Shown: positions 22,766 through 30,022 of the stretch, piece after piece
Position numbering within the stretch: position 1 is the first letter of the stretch
How the letters are laid out: every line of letters begins with the position of its first letter
Assembly (NCBI RefSeq): GCF_001419985.1
Contig: NZ_LJAL01000017.1
Span: 1 to 43,795 of the forward strand
DNA length: 43,795 nucleotides
Direction of reading: 5' to 3'
Source of the DNA: Loktanella sp. 5RATIMAR09
GTDB taxonomy: Bacteria > Pseudomonadota > Alphaproteobacteria > Rhodobacterales > Rhodobacteraceae
The notes under the pieces: model-generated
The model's database searches: none
Seen by the model: the letters and a program-made list of their open reading frames with translations, nothing else
Told to the model about the DNA's origin: nothing
Made by a program: the position numbers and the translations under genes

Positions 22766-23044
22766 CTAGCCTGCGCAAATGGGGCGGCCATCGGTCGTGC
22801 GCAACGGCAACAGCGTTGTCTCGAGCGGGTTGCTGTGTGCGTACCAGTAGCAGTTATCTTCCGCGCGCAGTCTTGCGGTGAACAGGTTTTGCCGCGGATC
22901 GGCCATGGCAACGACCTCTTGCGGAATGGTCACTTCCGGCGCTTGTGTGGTTGACGCGGGCGCGGTTGCACAGGCGGCCGCAGACAACAGGGCGCCAGCG
23001 CACAGAAGTCCCCTGACAGGGCGGTGCATCTTGTGAGCGTTCAT
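22766..23044 (-). CDS. Small lipoprotein (92 aa)
   Basis: The product starts MNAHKMHRPVRGLLCAGALL and has a lipobox in LSAAAC, then a Thr/Pro linker (ATAPASTTQAPEVTIP) and a C-terminal part with DNCYWYAHSNPLETTLLPL. It overlaps the upstream gene by four bases (ATGA), which supports the start at 23044; a second Met six codons on is possible. No family is recognised. It ends the operon DUF892-YihY-small ORF-two-span protein-lipoprotein. The 277-base stretch downstream shows no clear gene. Confidence 0.75.
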   Translation of the reverse strand: MNAHKMHRPVRGLLCAGALLSAAACATAPASTTQAPEVTIPQEVVAMADPRQNLFTARLRAEDNCYWYAHSNPLETTLLPLRTTDGRPICAG

Positions 23045-23295
23045 ACCTCGGGTGCGTCCTTCTTTGGCACAAACCCGTCCACGTCTTTTACTTTCTTGTG
23101 CGGCCATGCCGGATCCCTTTTCTTGATTGCCCGCGAAATCATATAGGCACTTGGCCACGACAGGGCAAAGCCCACCACGGCACAGGCCCCGATGGCCCAC
23201 CAGTTCATCATGCCGAGTGACAATGCCACGGTGAGCAGACCACCGGTCAGCACCGCACCCGTCATCAATGTCAGAATAATACTTAAACGATCCAT
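23041..23295 (-). CDS. Two-span membrane protein (84 aa)
   Basis: The product MDRLSIILTLMTGAVLTGGL... has two hydrophobic segments (about 5-27 and 33-53) and a basic, lysine-rich tail (AIKKRDPAWPHKKVKDVDGFVPKK). No named family is recognised; similar short proteins are frequent in Rhodobacterales as far as I recall. AAAGGA is placed well before the ATG. It is coupled by ATGA to the lipoprotein gene and lies 39 bases after the 55-residue ORF. Confidence 0.78.
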   Translation of the reverse strand: MDRLSIILTLMTGAVLTGGLLTVALSLGMMNWWAIGACAVVGFALSWPSAYMISRAIKKRDPAWPHKKVKDVDGFVPKKDAPEV

Positions 23296-23334
23296 TGTCT
23301 TGTCCTTTCCATCTCTGTGGTCCGCGCCTTCCGC

Positions 23335-23502
23335 CTAGTTCATCAAGTCCTGATAAAGCACGCAAAAGCGGCGGTGTTGCGATGCATCCTTTTGCAGATC
23401 AAGCGCGCCGCGCCGATCGCCGGTATGCGTGTCTTGCGGGCGTGTGGCGTGCATCACCATCGCGTCGCAAGGGCGGTCAAATTCCGGTCTGACATGTTTC
23501 AT
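23335..23502 (-). CDS. Small hypothetical protein (55 aa)
   Basis: A short gene fitted exactly between the YihY gene and the two-span protein: ATG at 23502, TAG at 23335. The product starts MKHVRPEFDRPCDAMVMHAT and ends VLYQDLMN, with many His/Asp/Arg residues and two cysteines. AAAGGA lies seven bases before the ATG and the start is 14 bases after the YihY stop, both typical of a real operon gene. No family is recognised and there is no membrane segment. Confidence 0.6.
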   Translation of the reverse strand: MKHVRPEFDRPCDAMVMHATRPQDTHTGDRRGALDLQKDASQHRRFCVLYQDLMN

Positions 23503-23516
23503 CTGATCTTCCTTTC

Positions 23517-24467
23517 TTATGCGCCGTGTTGCGGCTGGCCCAGCCGGTCGGCTTTTTCGGCGTCGCGGTCGCCCATCGGCTGATCGCGGCCAACGGTTGT
23601 GTCATATCTGGTTTGCGCCTCCATCTCGGCGTTCAACTCTGCGCCCAGCATCACGATAAAGGCCGAAATCCACAGCCACATCAGCAAGACGACAACACCG
23701 CCCAACGCGCCAAAGCTTTCGTTGTAGGCGCCGAAATTCGCGACATAAAAGGCGAAACCGGCGGATCCGATCAGCCAGATGATGCAGGCGGCCACCGCGC
23801 CGGGGCTGACCCATCTGAATTCGGGCGCGTCACGCGACGGGCCATAGCGGTAGAGCACCGCCAGCCCCAGCATCGACAGGGCAAGGATAAGCGCCACAAT
23901 TATGACGGTCGCTGCAGTTTCGGCAAATGCGCCAAAGTTGAGTATATTCAGCAAAACCGGAATAGCGATCATCGCGGCAACCGCGACAAGCAATCCGAAA
24001 ATCAGGAAAAGCGTCAGGCCCAGCGTTTCAAGCTTGAGACGGATGAAACCGCGCTCTTCTGTTTCGTCATAGGCGACGTTCATGCCGTCCATCAGACTGC
24101 CCATACCCTTGGACGCCGAATAGACGGCAAGGCCGATCCCGAACACCGCCGCCAGCCCGAGCCCGCCTTCGCGTGAACCCGCGACCTCGGTTGCCTGTTC
24201 GGTGATGATGTTCATCGCCGCCTCTGGCACGATGCCCGACAGGGCGGAAAGCTGGTTGATGATCTGGTTCGGTTCGACCAACAGACCGCCAATCGCGAGA
24301 AGGGCGGTAATGGCCGGAAACAGCGCCAGAAGCCCGTAGAACGCCACACCCGCCGCAATCAGCCCGACCCTGTCTTCGCCGATTTCATCCTTGAGACGAA
24401 ATGCGATGTCTTTCCAGCCTTTGGCGGGAATGTCGGTCGGGCTGTCGGCGTGGCGTCCGCGTGTCAT
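23517..24467 (-). CDS. YihY/BrkB family inner-membrane protein
   Basis: A 316-residue protein with about six membrane helices. It shows the family start (KDEIGEDRVGLIAAGVAFYGLLALFPAITALLA) and later VLYRYGPSRDAPEFRWVSPGAVAACIIWL and YNESFGALGGVVVLLMWLWISAFIVMLGAELNAE, the most conserved YihY blocks. Once called RNase BN, the family is now regarded as membrane proteins of uncertain function. The C-terminus is a polar tail. It follows the DUF892 gene by 24 bases and probably shares its EcfG-type promoter. Confidence 0.93.
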   Translation of the reverse strand: MTRGRHADSPTDIPAKGWKDIAFRLKDEIGEDRVGLIAAGVAFYGLLALFPAITALLAIGGLLVEPNQIINQLSALSGIVPEAAMNIITEQATEVAGSREGGLGLAAVFGIGLAVYSASKGMGSLMDGMNVAYDETEERGFIRLKLETLGLTLFLIFGLLVAVAAMIAIPVLLNILNFGAFAETAATVIIVALILALSMLGLAVLYRYGPSRDAPEFRWVSPGAVAACIIWLIGSAGFAFYVANFGAYNESFGALGGVVVLLMWLWISAFIVMLGAELNAEMEAQTRYDTTVGRDQPMGDRDAEKADRLGQPQHGA

Positions 24468-24491
24468 GTCCGGGCTCCTGCGTTGCGTGGT

Positions 24492-24986
24492 TCAGGCGGC
24501 GGCTTTGTTGATGCCGCCCGTGGCAAGCGCCGTCATCGTGCGGTCGCCGCCATAGGTGTTGTCCAGACATTCCTGCAGGATCGCGCCGTCTTCGTCCTGC
24601 TCCAGACGGTTGGCAAAAGCGACAAGGCAACCGTAGCCCGCCAGCGCGTAATGCACCATGCGCTGATACTGCGTGATAATCATGGCGTCGCGCACGTCCG
24701 CGTCGCCGAATTCGGCGTCCAGCACATGGGCATGCGCCTCTGCGACAAGGCCTTCCATGCCTTTGCAGTGTTCGCCGTTGGGGTCGATATCGTGGCGGTT
24801 ACAAATCTCGGCGATCTTTTGCAGACCGTCGTTCATCCCGTTCACGCCCGCGATCAGCGCTTCGGACAGATCCTTGTCCGCCGCGGCGCGGCCCAGCTTG
24901 GTCACCGCATCGACGGCTTGCGTGTTCGCGCTCCACAGGTCCTGGAGTTGGTCGTGATATACGTCTTTGAGATGTGACATTGTCAT
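24492..24986 (-). CDS. DUF892 (YciF-type) ferritin-like protein
   Basis: A 164-residue all-helical protein of the DUF892/YciF group. The pattern LKDVYHDQLQDLWSAN, LSEALIAGVNGMNDGLQKIAEI, KGMEGLVAEAH and DAMIITQYQRMVHYALAGYG gives a four-helix ferritin-like bundle. YciE/YciF proteins are stress-induced in enterobacteria; a di-iron site is likely in the family, but some ligand positions here differ (YQRMVHY). The start at 24986 has AAGGGAG eight bases upstream. It heads a five-gene operon from an EcfG-type promoter divergent from the next gene. Confidence 0.88.
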   Translation of the reverse strand: MTMSHLKDVYHDQLQDLWSANTQAVDAVTKLGRAAADKDLSEALIAGVNGMNDGLQKIAEICNRHDIDPNGEHCKGMEGLVAEAHAHVLDAEFGDADVRDAMIITQYQRMVHYALAGYGCLVAFANRLEQDEDGAILQECLDNTYGGDRTMTALATGGINKAAA

Positions 24987-25028
24987 GTTGGTATCTCCCT
25001 TCGTTGCGAATGGTTGCGTCACTGACCC

Positions 25029-25053
25029 AACACCTGCCCGCGCCGATGGTTCC
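25029..25053 (-). promoter_or_regulatory. EcfG-type promoter (GGAAC-N16-TGTT) for DUF892 operon
   Basis: On the minus strand GGAAC is at 25053-25049 and TGTT at 25032-25029, 42 bases before 24986. It stands back-to-back with the plus-strand promoter at 25066, with 12 bases between the two -35 boxes. Confidence 0.7.
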
Positions 25054-25065
25054 ATGAAACGCGAT

Positions 25066-25090
25066 GGAACCGGCCCGCAGGTGACGCGTT
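25066..25090 (+). promoter_or_regulatory. EcfG-type promoter (GGAAC-N16-CGTT)
   Basis: Exact match: GGAAC 25066-25070 and CGTT 25087-25090, 34 bases before the ATG at 25125. It drives the 56-residue membrane protein and the App1 gene. Confidence 0.8.
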
Positions 25091-25124
25091 TGTCCACACA
25101 CAAACCAATGAGAGGAGTAGACCC

Positions 25125-25295
25125 ATGGAAAGCGGATTTATCGTTATCATGCTTGCGCTGTTTACGCTGCTGGCCTTCACCGTGGTGGCCATTATGAGCA
25201 AGCGGAAGACAGAAAAGCGTATGGATGACCCGTCGGCCACAAAATCAACGCTGGCCGAGGATAAATCATCCACAGGCAAACCGGCCGACGTCTAG
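25125..25295 (+). CDS. Small single-span membrane protein (56 aa)
   Basis: The product begins MESGFIVIMLALFTLLAFTV, a single membrane helix, followed by a basic SKRKTEKR stop-transfer and a hydrophilic tail ending KPADV. GAGGAG lies seven bases before the ATG. No family is recognised. It is first in a two-gene unit with the App1 phosphatase, 15 bases apart, under an exact EcfG-type promoter. Confidence 0.8.
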   Translation: MESGFIVIMLALFTLLAFTVVAIMSKRKTEKRMDDPSATKSTLAEDKSSTGKPADV

Positions 25296-25310
25296 ATCAA
25301 AGGACACCCG

Positions 25311-26300
25311 ATGGCTGTAAAGCTTGCCCTTGCCCGTGTTGCACATCGTCTTGAACGCGGGTTCGAGAAAATAAGACGCGGCCCCGCAAGGCACGATCCG
25401 ATCATCGACTGCTACGGTGGTTATACCGCGCAGGATCATATCGTGCTGCGGGGCCGCGTTCTTGCCAAAGCCCGCGCGATCAGCGCGGAAGGGCCACAAT
25501 CGAAGTGGCGCAATTTCAAGGATTTCCTGAGCCTTTTCATGACTGACGAACTGCGCGATCTGACGATCACCGCAGCTGACAGCGATCTGGCCACCCAAAC
25601 CGACGAAGAGGGTTTTTTTACCCTGCTGATACCCGTCGGCGATGCCGTTCCCCTTTATGTGAATATTCAGGCGGCAGGCGCGGATGAGGTCCACCCGCCC
25701 CCCGTGTTCAACGCCCGCACCGCCCGTTTCGGCGTGATATCCGACATTGATGACACGCTCTTGCGCACCGGTGCCTATTCGCTGGCGCGCAACCTGTGGA
25801 CATCGGCCACAGGCAATGTCCACCAACGCGAGGTTTTCGCGGATGCGGTTGCCTTGCTGCGGGATCTGAAAGGGCAGGGGGCTGCGTGTTTTTATGTCAG
25901 TTCGTCGCCCTGGAACCTTTATGATTATCTACAGGCGGTTTTCGTGCGTACCGGCCTGCCGCTGGGGCCATTCTTTTTGCGCGATCTGGGGATATCACGC
26001 ACCCAGTTCATCACAGGCACCCATGGCGACCACAAGACCGACGCGATCGAGACGATCCTTGCCGCCAATCCGCATTTGCAGTTCACACTTGTGGGCGATA
26101 CCGGCCAGCACGATCCGCATATCTACGCAGATATCGTGGCGCGCCATCCCGACCGCGTGACGCAGGTGGTTTTGCGGCGGCCAAGTGCGGCTGCCCTGTC
26201 GCGCCGGACGAAGGATGATGTGGCAAAAATAGAAGCGGCGGGCGTTGCTGTGATGCTTGACCACGATTACCGGTCTTTATTGCCCGACATCGCGCCATAA
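25311..26300 (+). CDS. App1-type phosphatidate phosphatase (DUF2183)
   Basis: A 329-residue protein of the APP1 family, related to yeast phosphatidate phosphatase App1 (HAD superfamily). The catalytic motif is intact: ISDIDDTLLRTG (Asp145, Asp147). Other matches are FYVSSSPWNLYDYL, LGPFFLRDLG, GTHGDHKTDAI and FTLVGDTGQHDPHIY, where the GDTGQHD motif closes the HAD site. It would dephosphorylate phosphatidate or a similar lipid. There is no signal peptide. Together with the phospholipase D-like gene at 36398 it points to lipid remodelling under stress. Confidence 0.92.
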   Translation: MAVKLALARVAHRLERGFEKIRRGPARHDPIIDCYGGYTAQDHIVLRGRVLAKARAISAEGPQSKWRNFKDFLSLFMTDELRDLTITAADSDLATQTDEEGFFTLLIPVGDAVPLYVNIQAAGADEVHPPPVFNARTARFGVISDIDDTLLRTGAYSLARNLWTSATGNVHQREVFADAVALLRDLKGQGAACFYVSSSPWNLYDYLQAVFVRTGLPLGPFFLRDLGISRTQFITGTHGDHKTDAIETILAANPHLQFTLVGDTGQHDPHIYADIVARHPDRVTQVVLRRPSAAALSRRTKDDVAKIEAAGVAVMLDHDYRSLLPDIAP

Positions 26301-26301
26301 A

Positions 26302-26329
26302 AAAGGGGCGGCAAAACTGCCGCCCCTTT
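26302..26329. terminator. Bidirectional terminator between App1 and DUF3618 genes
   Basis: AAAGGGGCGGCA (26302-26313) pairs with TGCCGCCCCTTT (26318-26329) over an AAAC loop, between convergent genes. Confidence 0.85.
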
Positions 26330-26351
26330 GTTGGTGGTGAATTGGCCCGGA

Positions 26352-27107
26352 TCAGGCGCGCAGCTCATGCACATCGGCACCGGTTTTGCGGGCGATCGTC
26401 TCTTCCGCTTGCGCCTTGGCCTTGTGCATTTCTTCCGCGAGCGCATTGCGCGCCTCGGCCATCAGCGCATCGCGGCGGCGGCCCAACAGATCGTCTTCGC
26501 GGCGCGTGCCGGGCAAGAGCGTGCCAGCAAGCACACCGAACCCCAGCGCGAGCGCGCCCACGGTCAACGGCTGTTCATAGGCGAAACCCTGTGTTTTGCG
26601 CAGCGCCTTGCGTGACTTGCGTTCAATCGCTTCCTGCGCTGACAGGGCCGCCTCGCGGGCCTTGACGACGCGCTGGCGCGCTTTGGGTGGCAGATGATCC
26701 AGCCCGCTGTTCAACGCGGCCCTCAGGCGGGATGCCTCGGGGCGCTGGTCCATCTCACCGGTCATTCCGGCGCGCAGTTCTGCGTCTGCCTGGGCCACGC
26801 GGGCGTCAAACCCTGACAGCGCGGCCTTGGGCGGAACCGCCGTGGGGTCTGTCTGCGGTGCCGGCCTGCGCTGCTGGCCGTTAGCCAAAAGGCCAAGCCC
26901 GATGGCGACAAGCAATCCGCCTGCGGGGTTGCCGCGCAGGGTGCCCCACGCCTTTTGTGCAAGATCGGCGCCGATATCATTGGCCGCAGATGTGAAATCC
27001 TGCGCCAGCTTTTGCGGCTGTACGGTCTCGGTCAGCGCGTCAAGGGACGACGCAAGCTCTGCGCGGTTCGCTTGGACGCGGTCGGATATTTGTTTAAGAT
27101 CAGACAT
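26352..27107 (-). CDS. DUF3618 domain membrane-anchored protein
   Basis: A 251-residue protein. The N-terminal RVQANRAELASSLDALTETVQPQKLAQD is the DUF3618 repeat (helical, R-x-E-L-x-x-S-L-D-x-L), followed by a GNPAGGLLVAIGLGLLANG hydrophobic segment, a helical middle and a second hydrophobic stretch (TVGALALGFGVLAGTLLPG). The tail is a charged helix (ARNALAEEMHKAKAQAEETI). It is probably an envelope-associated protein with cytoplasmic or periplasmic coiled coils; function is unknown. It overlaps the holin-like gene by eight bases, the third in a tightly coupled three-gene operon. Confidence 0.8.
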   Translation of the reverse strand: MSDLKQISDRVQANRAELASSLDALTETVQPQKLAQDFTSAANDIGADLAQKAWGTLRGNPAGGLLVAIGLGLLANGQQRRPAPQTDPTAVPPKAALSGFDARVAQADAELRAGMTGEMDQRPEASRLRAALNSGLDHLPPKARQRVVKAREAALSAQEAIERKSRKALRKTQGFAYEQPLTVGALALGFGVLAGTLLPGTRREDDLLGRRRDALMAEARNALAEEMHKAKAQAEETIARKTGADVHELRA

Positions 27108-27495
27108 TTGATGCCTCCCTGATAGCTGTGATGTCGTCGCGGATGCTTTCGGCGGTTTTGTCCGGTGTCAGGGCGTCAGCACTGAGGCGTGACCTGCCCG
27201 CCAGAACAAAGCCGGTTGCGGCGACGATCAGAATACCGCCGACAATCAATGCGGCGGTGCCCACTGACAGCCCGTTGGCCGCGATATAAGCGACAGCAGC
27301 GGACGCAAGGACATTGAGCGCCACAAGCGCCAGCAGGAATGCGACGGCAAGAAACGCGATGCCCGTACCGGCGCGCGTCACGATGCGCGACATTTCTGCC
27401 TTGGCCAGTTGCACTTCGCCCTGCACGAGCGACGAGAACTGGCGCAACGTGTCCACCAGCAGTGACGGGGCGTCTTGGATGGTGTGTTTAGACAT
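27100..27495 (-). CDS. Phage holin-like (Holin-X, superfamily III) membrane protein
   Basis: A 131-residue protein with an N-terminal helix (LLVDTLRQFSSLVQGEVQLAKAEMSR) and two membrane helices (about 46-72 and 78-99), the pattern of the Phage_holin_3_6/DUF1469 family. Despite the name these are usually chromosomal envelope proteins and not lysis proteins. The tail is polar. It overlaps both neighbours by eight bases, so translation of the three genes is coupled. Their joint EcfG promoter marks them as stress envelope proteins. Confidence 0.85.
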   Translation of the reverse strand: MSKHTIQDAPSLLVDTLRQFSSLVQGEVQLAKAEMSRIVTRAGTGIAFLAVAFLLALVALNVLASAAVAYIAANGLSVGTAALIVGGILIVAATGFVLAGRSRLSADALTPDKTAESIRDDITAIREASNV

Positions 27496-27895
27496 CGGTG
27501 CGGCCCCCGTTCATACCCGCGTCTTGCGGCCTGTAACCGCGCGCGGCGGCAAAGCCTGCGATTGCGGCACCACCGATAAACAACATCGGGTTGCGGCGGG
27601 CCATATCTGTGGCCTGCGCCGCCAGTTCGCGCACATCCGCATGGCGCAGCTGCGATGCGAACCCTTCGATGTGGTCGGCGACGTGCCCGATAGCTTCGGC
27701 CTGCGGTGACGCGGGGTCCAGCTGGCTGGCGGCAGCGTCTGCTGCGTCGGCGGCCTGCTGCACCTTCTCGGCGGTTGCATCTTTGACCTTATCGGCCTGC
27801 GCTGCGGCCTCTTGTGTGGCGGCGGCTTTTCCCTGCGCGGCCAGATCTTCGGCGTGTGCACGTGCTGTGCGGCCCGGCTCGGATGTATCGGACAT
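27488..27895 (-). CDS. Ala-rich helical protein with C-terminal membrane segment (135 aa)
   Basis: The product starts MSDTSEPGRTARAHAEDLAA and continues as a long Ala/Gln/Lys/Asp-rich helix (about 10-85), then RNPMLFIGGAAIAGFAAARG, a short C-terminal membrane segment like that in DUF883/ElaB proteins and so-called nutrient deprivation-induced proteins of rhizobia. I cannot assign it to one family with certainty. AAAGGAG lies eight bases before the ATG at 27895. It heads the operon with the holin-like and DUF3618 genes, an ElaB-like arrangement. Confidence 0.75.
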   Translation of the reverse strand: MSDTSEPGRTARAHAEDLAAQGKAAATQEAAAQADKVKDATAEKVQQAADAADAAASQLDPASPQAEAIGHVADHIEGFASQLRHADVRELAAQATDMARRNPMLFIGGAAIAGFAAARGYRPQDAGMNGGRTDV

Positions 27896-27931
27896 CTTGT
27901 GTCTCCTTTCCGTATCTCTCTTCGCTGGACC

Positions 27932-27956
27932 AACACGCCATCCGCCAAATCGTTCC
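27932..27956 (-). promoter_or_regulatory. EcfG-type promoter (GGAAC-N16-TGTT) for 27895 operon
   Basis: On the minus strand GGAAC is at 27956-27952 and TGTT at 27935-27932, 36 bases before the start at 27895. It is divergent from the promoter at 27979. Confidence 0.7.
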
Positions 27957-27978
27957 CACGTATATTCGCTCGCCCCGT

Positions 27979-28004
27979 GGAACGAAGTGCGGGGCCGGGG
28001 GGTT
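27979..28004 (+). promoter_or_regulatory. EcfG-type promoter (GGAAC-N17-GGTT) for Pmp3 operon
   Basis: GGAAC 27979-27983, a 17-base spacer and GGTT 28001-28004, 37 bases before the ATG at 28042. Confidence 0.6.
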
Positions 28005-28041
28005 GGTTGGGCAACACAACTTTTCACAAGGAGTTCAGATT

Positions 28042-28200
28042 ATGGACCTCATTCGCATCATTTTTGCCGTGATCCTGCCCCCGCTGGGCGTCTTTCTGGA
28101 AGTCGGCCTGTCCAAGCATTTCTGGCTGAATATTCTGCTGACCCTGCTGGGCTACATCCCCGGGATCGTGCATGCCGTCTATATCATCGCACGCCGCTGA
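28042..28200 (+). CDS. YqaE/Pmp3 family membrane protein (52 aa)
   Basis: A small proteolipid-type protein: two membrane helices with the family core ILPPLGVFLEVG...FWLNILLTLLGYIPGIVHAVYII. Pmp3/YqaE proteins control membrane potential and salt tolerance in yeast, plants and bacteria and are classic stress-induced proteins. AAGGAG lies eight bases before the ATG. The DUF4112 gene starts one base after its stop codon, so the two are coupled. An EcfG-type promoter lies upstream. Confidence 0.95.
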   Translation: MDLIRIIFAVILPPLGVFLEVGLSKHFWLNILLTLLGYIPGIVHAVYIIARR

Positions 28201-28201
28201 T

Positions 28202-28558
28202 ATGGCGACAGAGCTGCGAAAATTCGAACGCTGGTCCAAGGCGCTGGACAGCAGGTTCAGCCTCTTTGGCCTGCCGGTCGGGTGGGATTCCATCCTTGGC
28301 CTTGTGCCGGGGGTAGGTGATGCCGTGACAGTGGTGCCTGCCGCGATCATGATCAACGCAGGCTACCGCCGCGGCATTCGCAAACGCGCCCTTGGCCGGA
28401 TGGTCTGGAACACAGGTCTGGATCTGACCCTGGGGTCGGTTCCGCTTGTGGGTGATCTGTTCGACGTGGCGTTCAAGAGCCACAAAAAGAACGTGGCCGT
28501 GCTGCGCGACGAATATGGGCGGATGGGGCTGGCGGATACCGCAGCGCCATCCACCTGA
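28202..28558 (+). CDS. DUF4112 domain protein
   Basis: A 118-residue protein of the DUF4112 family: LDSRFSLFGLPVGWDSILGLVPGVGDAVTVVPAAIMI and GLDLTLGSVPLVGDLFDVAFKSHKKN, the duplicated G-x-x-P-x-x-G-D membrane-associated repeats. The repeats suggest a re-entrant or peripheral membrane protein; function is unknown. The ATG at 28202 follows the Pmp3 stop by one base, so the longer frame beginning at 28172 is not needed. It is co-transcribed with Pmp3 and probably with the second csbD gene. Confidence 0.88.
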   Translation: MATELRKFERWSKALDSRFSLFGLPVGWDSILGLVPGVGDAVTVVPAAIMINAGYRRGIRKRALGRMVWNTGLDLTLGSVPLVGDLFDVAFKSHKKNVAVLRDEYGRMGLADTAAPST

Positions 28559-28646
28559 CGCGCAGCCGGCGCAGAGGGCAGGGGTCTTTGGTGTCCCCCT
28601 GTTACCCCGAACACAACCGACACCGCAGACAGCAAAGGAGATTGCC

Positions 28647-28844
28647 ATGAACTGGGAACAGGTCAAAGGAAACTGGACACAGATGAAGGGTGAGTTGCGC
28701 GCGAAATACGGCGAACTGACCGATGACGAAGTGGAACAGGCAGAGGGCGAGCGCGAGAAGCTTGTCGGCCTGATCAGTGAAAAATACGGCAAGGCGAAAT
28801 TCGAGGTCCAGAAGGAACTTGATGAATGGGTCAACCAGCGCTGA
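28647..28844 (+). CDS. CsbD family stress protein (second copy)
   Basis: A 65-residue CsbD protein starting MNWEQVKGNWTQMKGELRAK, with GELTDDEVEQAEGEREKL and the family C-terminus. AAAGGAG lies before the ATG. It is the same length as the copy at 12711 but diverged in sequence, so it is not a recent duplication. No EcfG motif is seen in the 88 bases before it; it probably relies on the promoter at 27979. Confidence 0.95.
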   Translation: MNWEQVKGNWTQMKGELRAKYGELTDDEVEQAEGEREKLVGLISEKYGKAKFEVQKELDEWVNQR

Positions 28845-28931
28845 TCCGGCCTGCCGGAGTGATGGGGTCTGCCGCCGTCGCCAATTGCGGCGCGCTGCGG
28901 TTTCATCACATCGGAAACGGCTGATCGTCAC

Positions 28932-28957
28932 CGGGCCCGCTGTCGCAGGCGGGCCCG
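28932..28957 (+). terminator. Hairpin after second csbD-like gene
   Basis: CGGGCCCGC (28932-28940) pairs with GCGGGCCCG (28949-28957) around an eight-base loop, followed by TTT. Confidence 0.65.
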
Positions 28958-28987
28958 TTTGCATGCGCGAAAACAGAGGACATACAA

Positions 28988-29605
28988 ATGAAAACCACAG
29001 ATCTTATCGGGCGCGACCTGCACCATGCCACGGCAAAGGACATCACCGGCAAAATTACCGATGTGTTTTTTGATATCTCATTGAAAGAGGCCCGTTTCAT
29101 TCTGGCCGATATCACCACACCCAGAGGCACAGCGCCGGTTCTGTTCAGCCCGGTGGTTCTGGCCCTTGACGCAGAGGGCATCGTCACCACGGCCCTTGCG
29201 GATGATATTCTGGCGCGGCATGACGCCTCGATGAACCGCACGGCGGTGCCTGTGGACCCCGCAGAACTGCCCAGTACAGTTGTCGGACCGTTCGGGAACA
29301 CCCTGTCGCTGAGCATGATTGCCGCCCTGTTCAACGCCCGCGTTGATGGCGGCAAACCGGACATCCCCGGCGACCTCGACGGTGTCTGGATGACCGAGCT
29401 GCGCGACCACCCGGTGCGTGCGCATGTGGCCGATATCGGTCACGTGGCGGATATGCTGCTGGATGAGGGCTTAGCGCATACCCAGAACGTCCTAATCAAG
29501 ACAGTTGCAGGTGAATTCGGGGAAACACCGCCAGAGGCGGTGACGGTGACAAAGACCGCCGACGGTCAACTGGTGGTCACGATCGGTCAGGACGCGGCCC
29601 TTTGA
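28988..29605 (+). CDS. Cytoplasmic PRC-barrel domain protein
   Basis: A 205-residue protein without signal peptide. The N-terminal half (DLIGRDLHHATAKDITGKITDVFFDISLKEARFILADI) is a PRC-barrel. The second half has DIPGDLDGVWMTELRDHPVRAHVADIGHVADMLLDE, a second barrel-like or related fold, and a C-terminal strand pair. PRC-barrel proteins bind RNA or protein partners; none can be named here. GAGGA precedes the ATG. No EcfG motif is found, but a GGAAA variant lies near 28912. A strong terminator follows. Confidence 0.8.
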   Translation: MKTTDLIGRDLHHATAKDITGKITDVFFDISLKEARFILADITTPRGTAPVLFSPVVLALDAEGIVTTALADDILARHDASMNRTAVPVDPAELPSTVVGPFGNTLSLSMIAALFNARVDGGKPDIPGDLDGVWMTELRDHPVRAHVADIGHVADMLLDEGLAHTQNVLIKTVAGEFGETPPEAVTVTKTADGQLVVTIGQDAAL

Positions 29606-29614
29606 TACAAAAAA

Positions 29615-29636
29615 CCCGCCGTATCGCTACGGCGGG
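29615..29636 (+). terminator. Terminator after PRC-barrel gene
   Basis: CCCGCCGTA (29615-29623) and TACGGCGGG (29628-29636) with a TCGC loop, then CTTTT, and A-rich bases upstream. Confidence 0.85.
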
Positions 29637-29665
29637 CTTTTCGCACGAGGGTAAGTGGTGTGGGA

Positions 29666-29956
29666 TCAGTCGCGACCGCGCAGGGCCAGCCCCACGAGGA
29701 TACCAAGACCGACCGCGCCGACAACGGCGGTGCCTGGATTGTCGCGCACGAATTTCGTCCCGCTTGCGGTCAGTTTACGCAGCTCTTCGCCTGCCTGTTC
29801 GGTGGCAAGCTCTGCCTGGAATGCGGCCTGCTCATAGGTGTCCTGTGCGGCCTCGACGCCTTTTTCGACGGTCTTGGTTGCACGTTCCTTGATTGCGGCG
29901 GCTTTGCTGCCCGACCCGTTTTCAAGGCCTTTTTCGATTGTTGTTGTCGATGTCAT
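29666..29956 (-). CDS. DUF883/ElaB-like membrane-anchored protein (96 aa)
   Basis: The product starts MTSTTTIEKGLENGSGSKAA, continues as a long amphipathic helix (about 20-70) and ends in VRDNPGTAVVGAVGLGILVGLALRGRD, a C-terminal membrane anchor with the R-x-N-P start and R-G-R-D end typical of DUF883/ElaB/YqjD proteins. In E. coli such proteins bind ribosomes at the membrane in stationary phase. AAAGGAG precedes the ATG at 29956. It is second in an operon with the acidic membrane protein at 30023, with a strong hairpin between them. Confidence 0.88.
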   Translation of the reverse strand: MTSTTTIEKGLENGSGSKAAAIKERATKTVEKGVEAAQDTYEQAAFQAELATEQAGEELRKLTASGTKFVRDNPGTAVVGAVGLGILVGLALRGRD

Positions 29957-29986
29957 TGCAAATCTCCTTTTGTCTGTGGCCAAATC

Positions 29987-30008
29987 CCCCCGACGCGGTG
30001 GTCGGGGG
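29987..30008 (-). terminator. Hairpin between 30262 gene and ElaB-like gene
   Basis: CCCCCGAC (29987-29994) pairs with GTCGGGGG (30001-30008) over a six-base loop. It may partly end the upstream transcript before the ElaB-like gene. Confidence 0.55.
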
Positions 30009-30022
30009 CTTTGATCTGACGG

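Noticed and set aside
27100..27495. Prophage lysis cassette, suggested by the holin-like protein
   Set aside because: No endolysin, spanin or other phage gene is nearby; the Holin-X family is common in chromosomal envelope operons.
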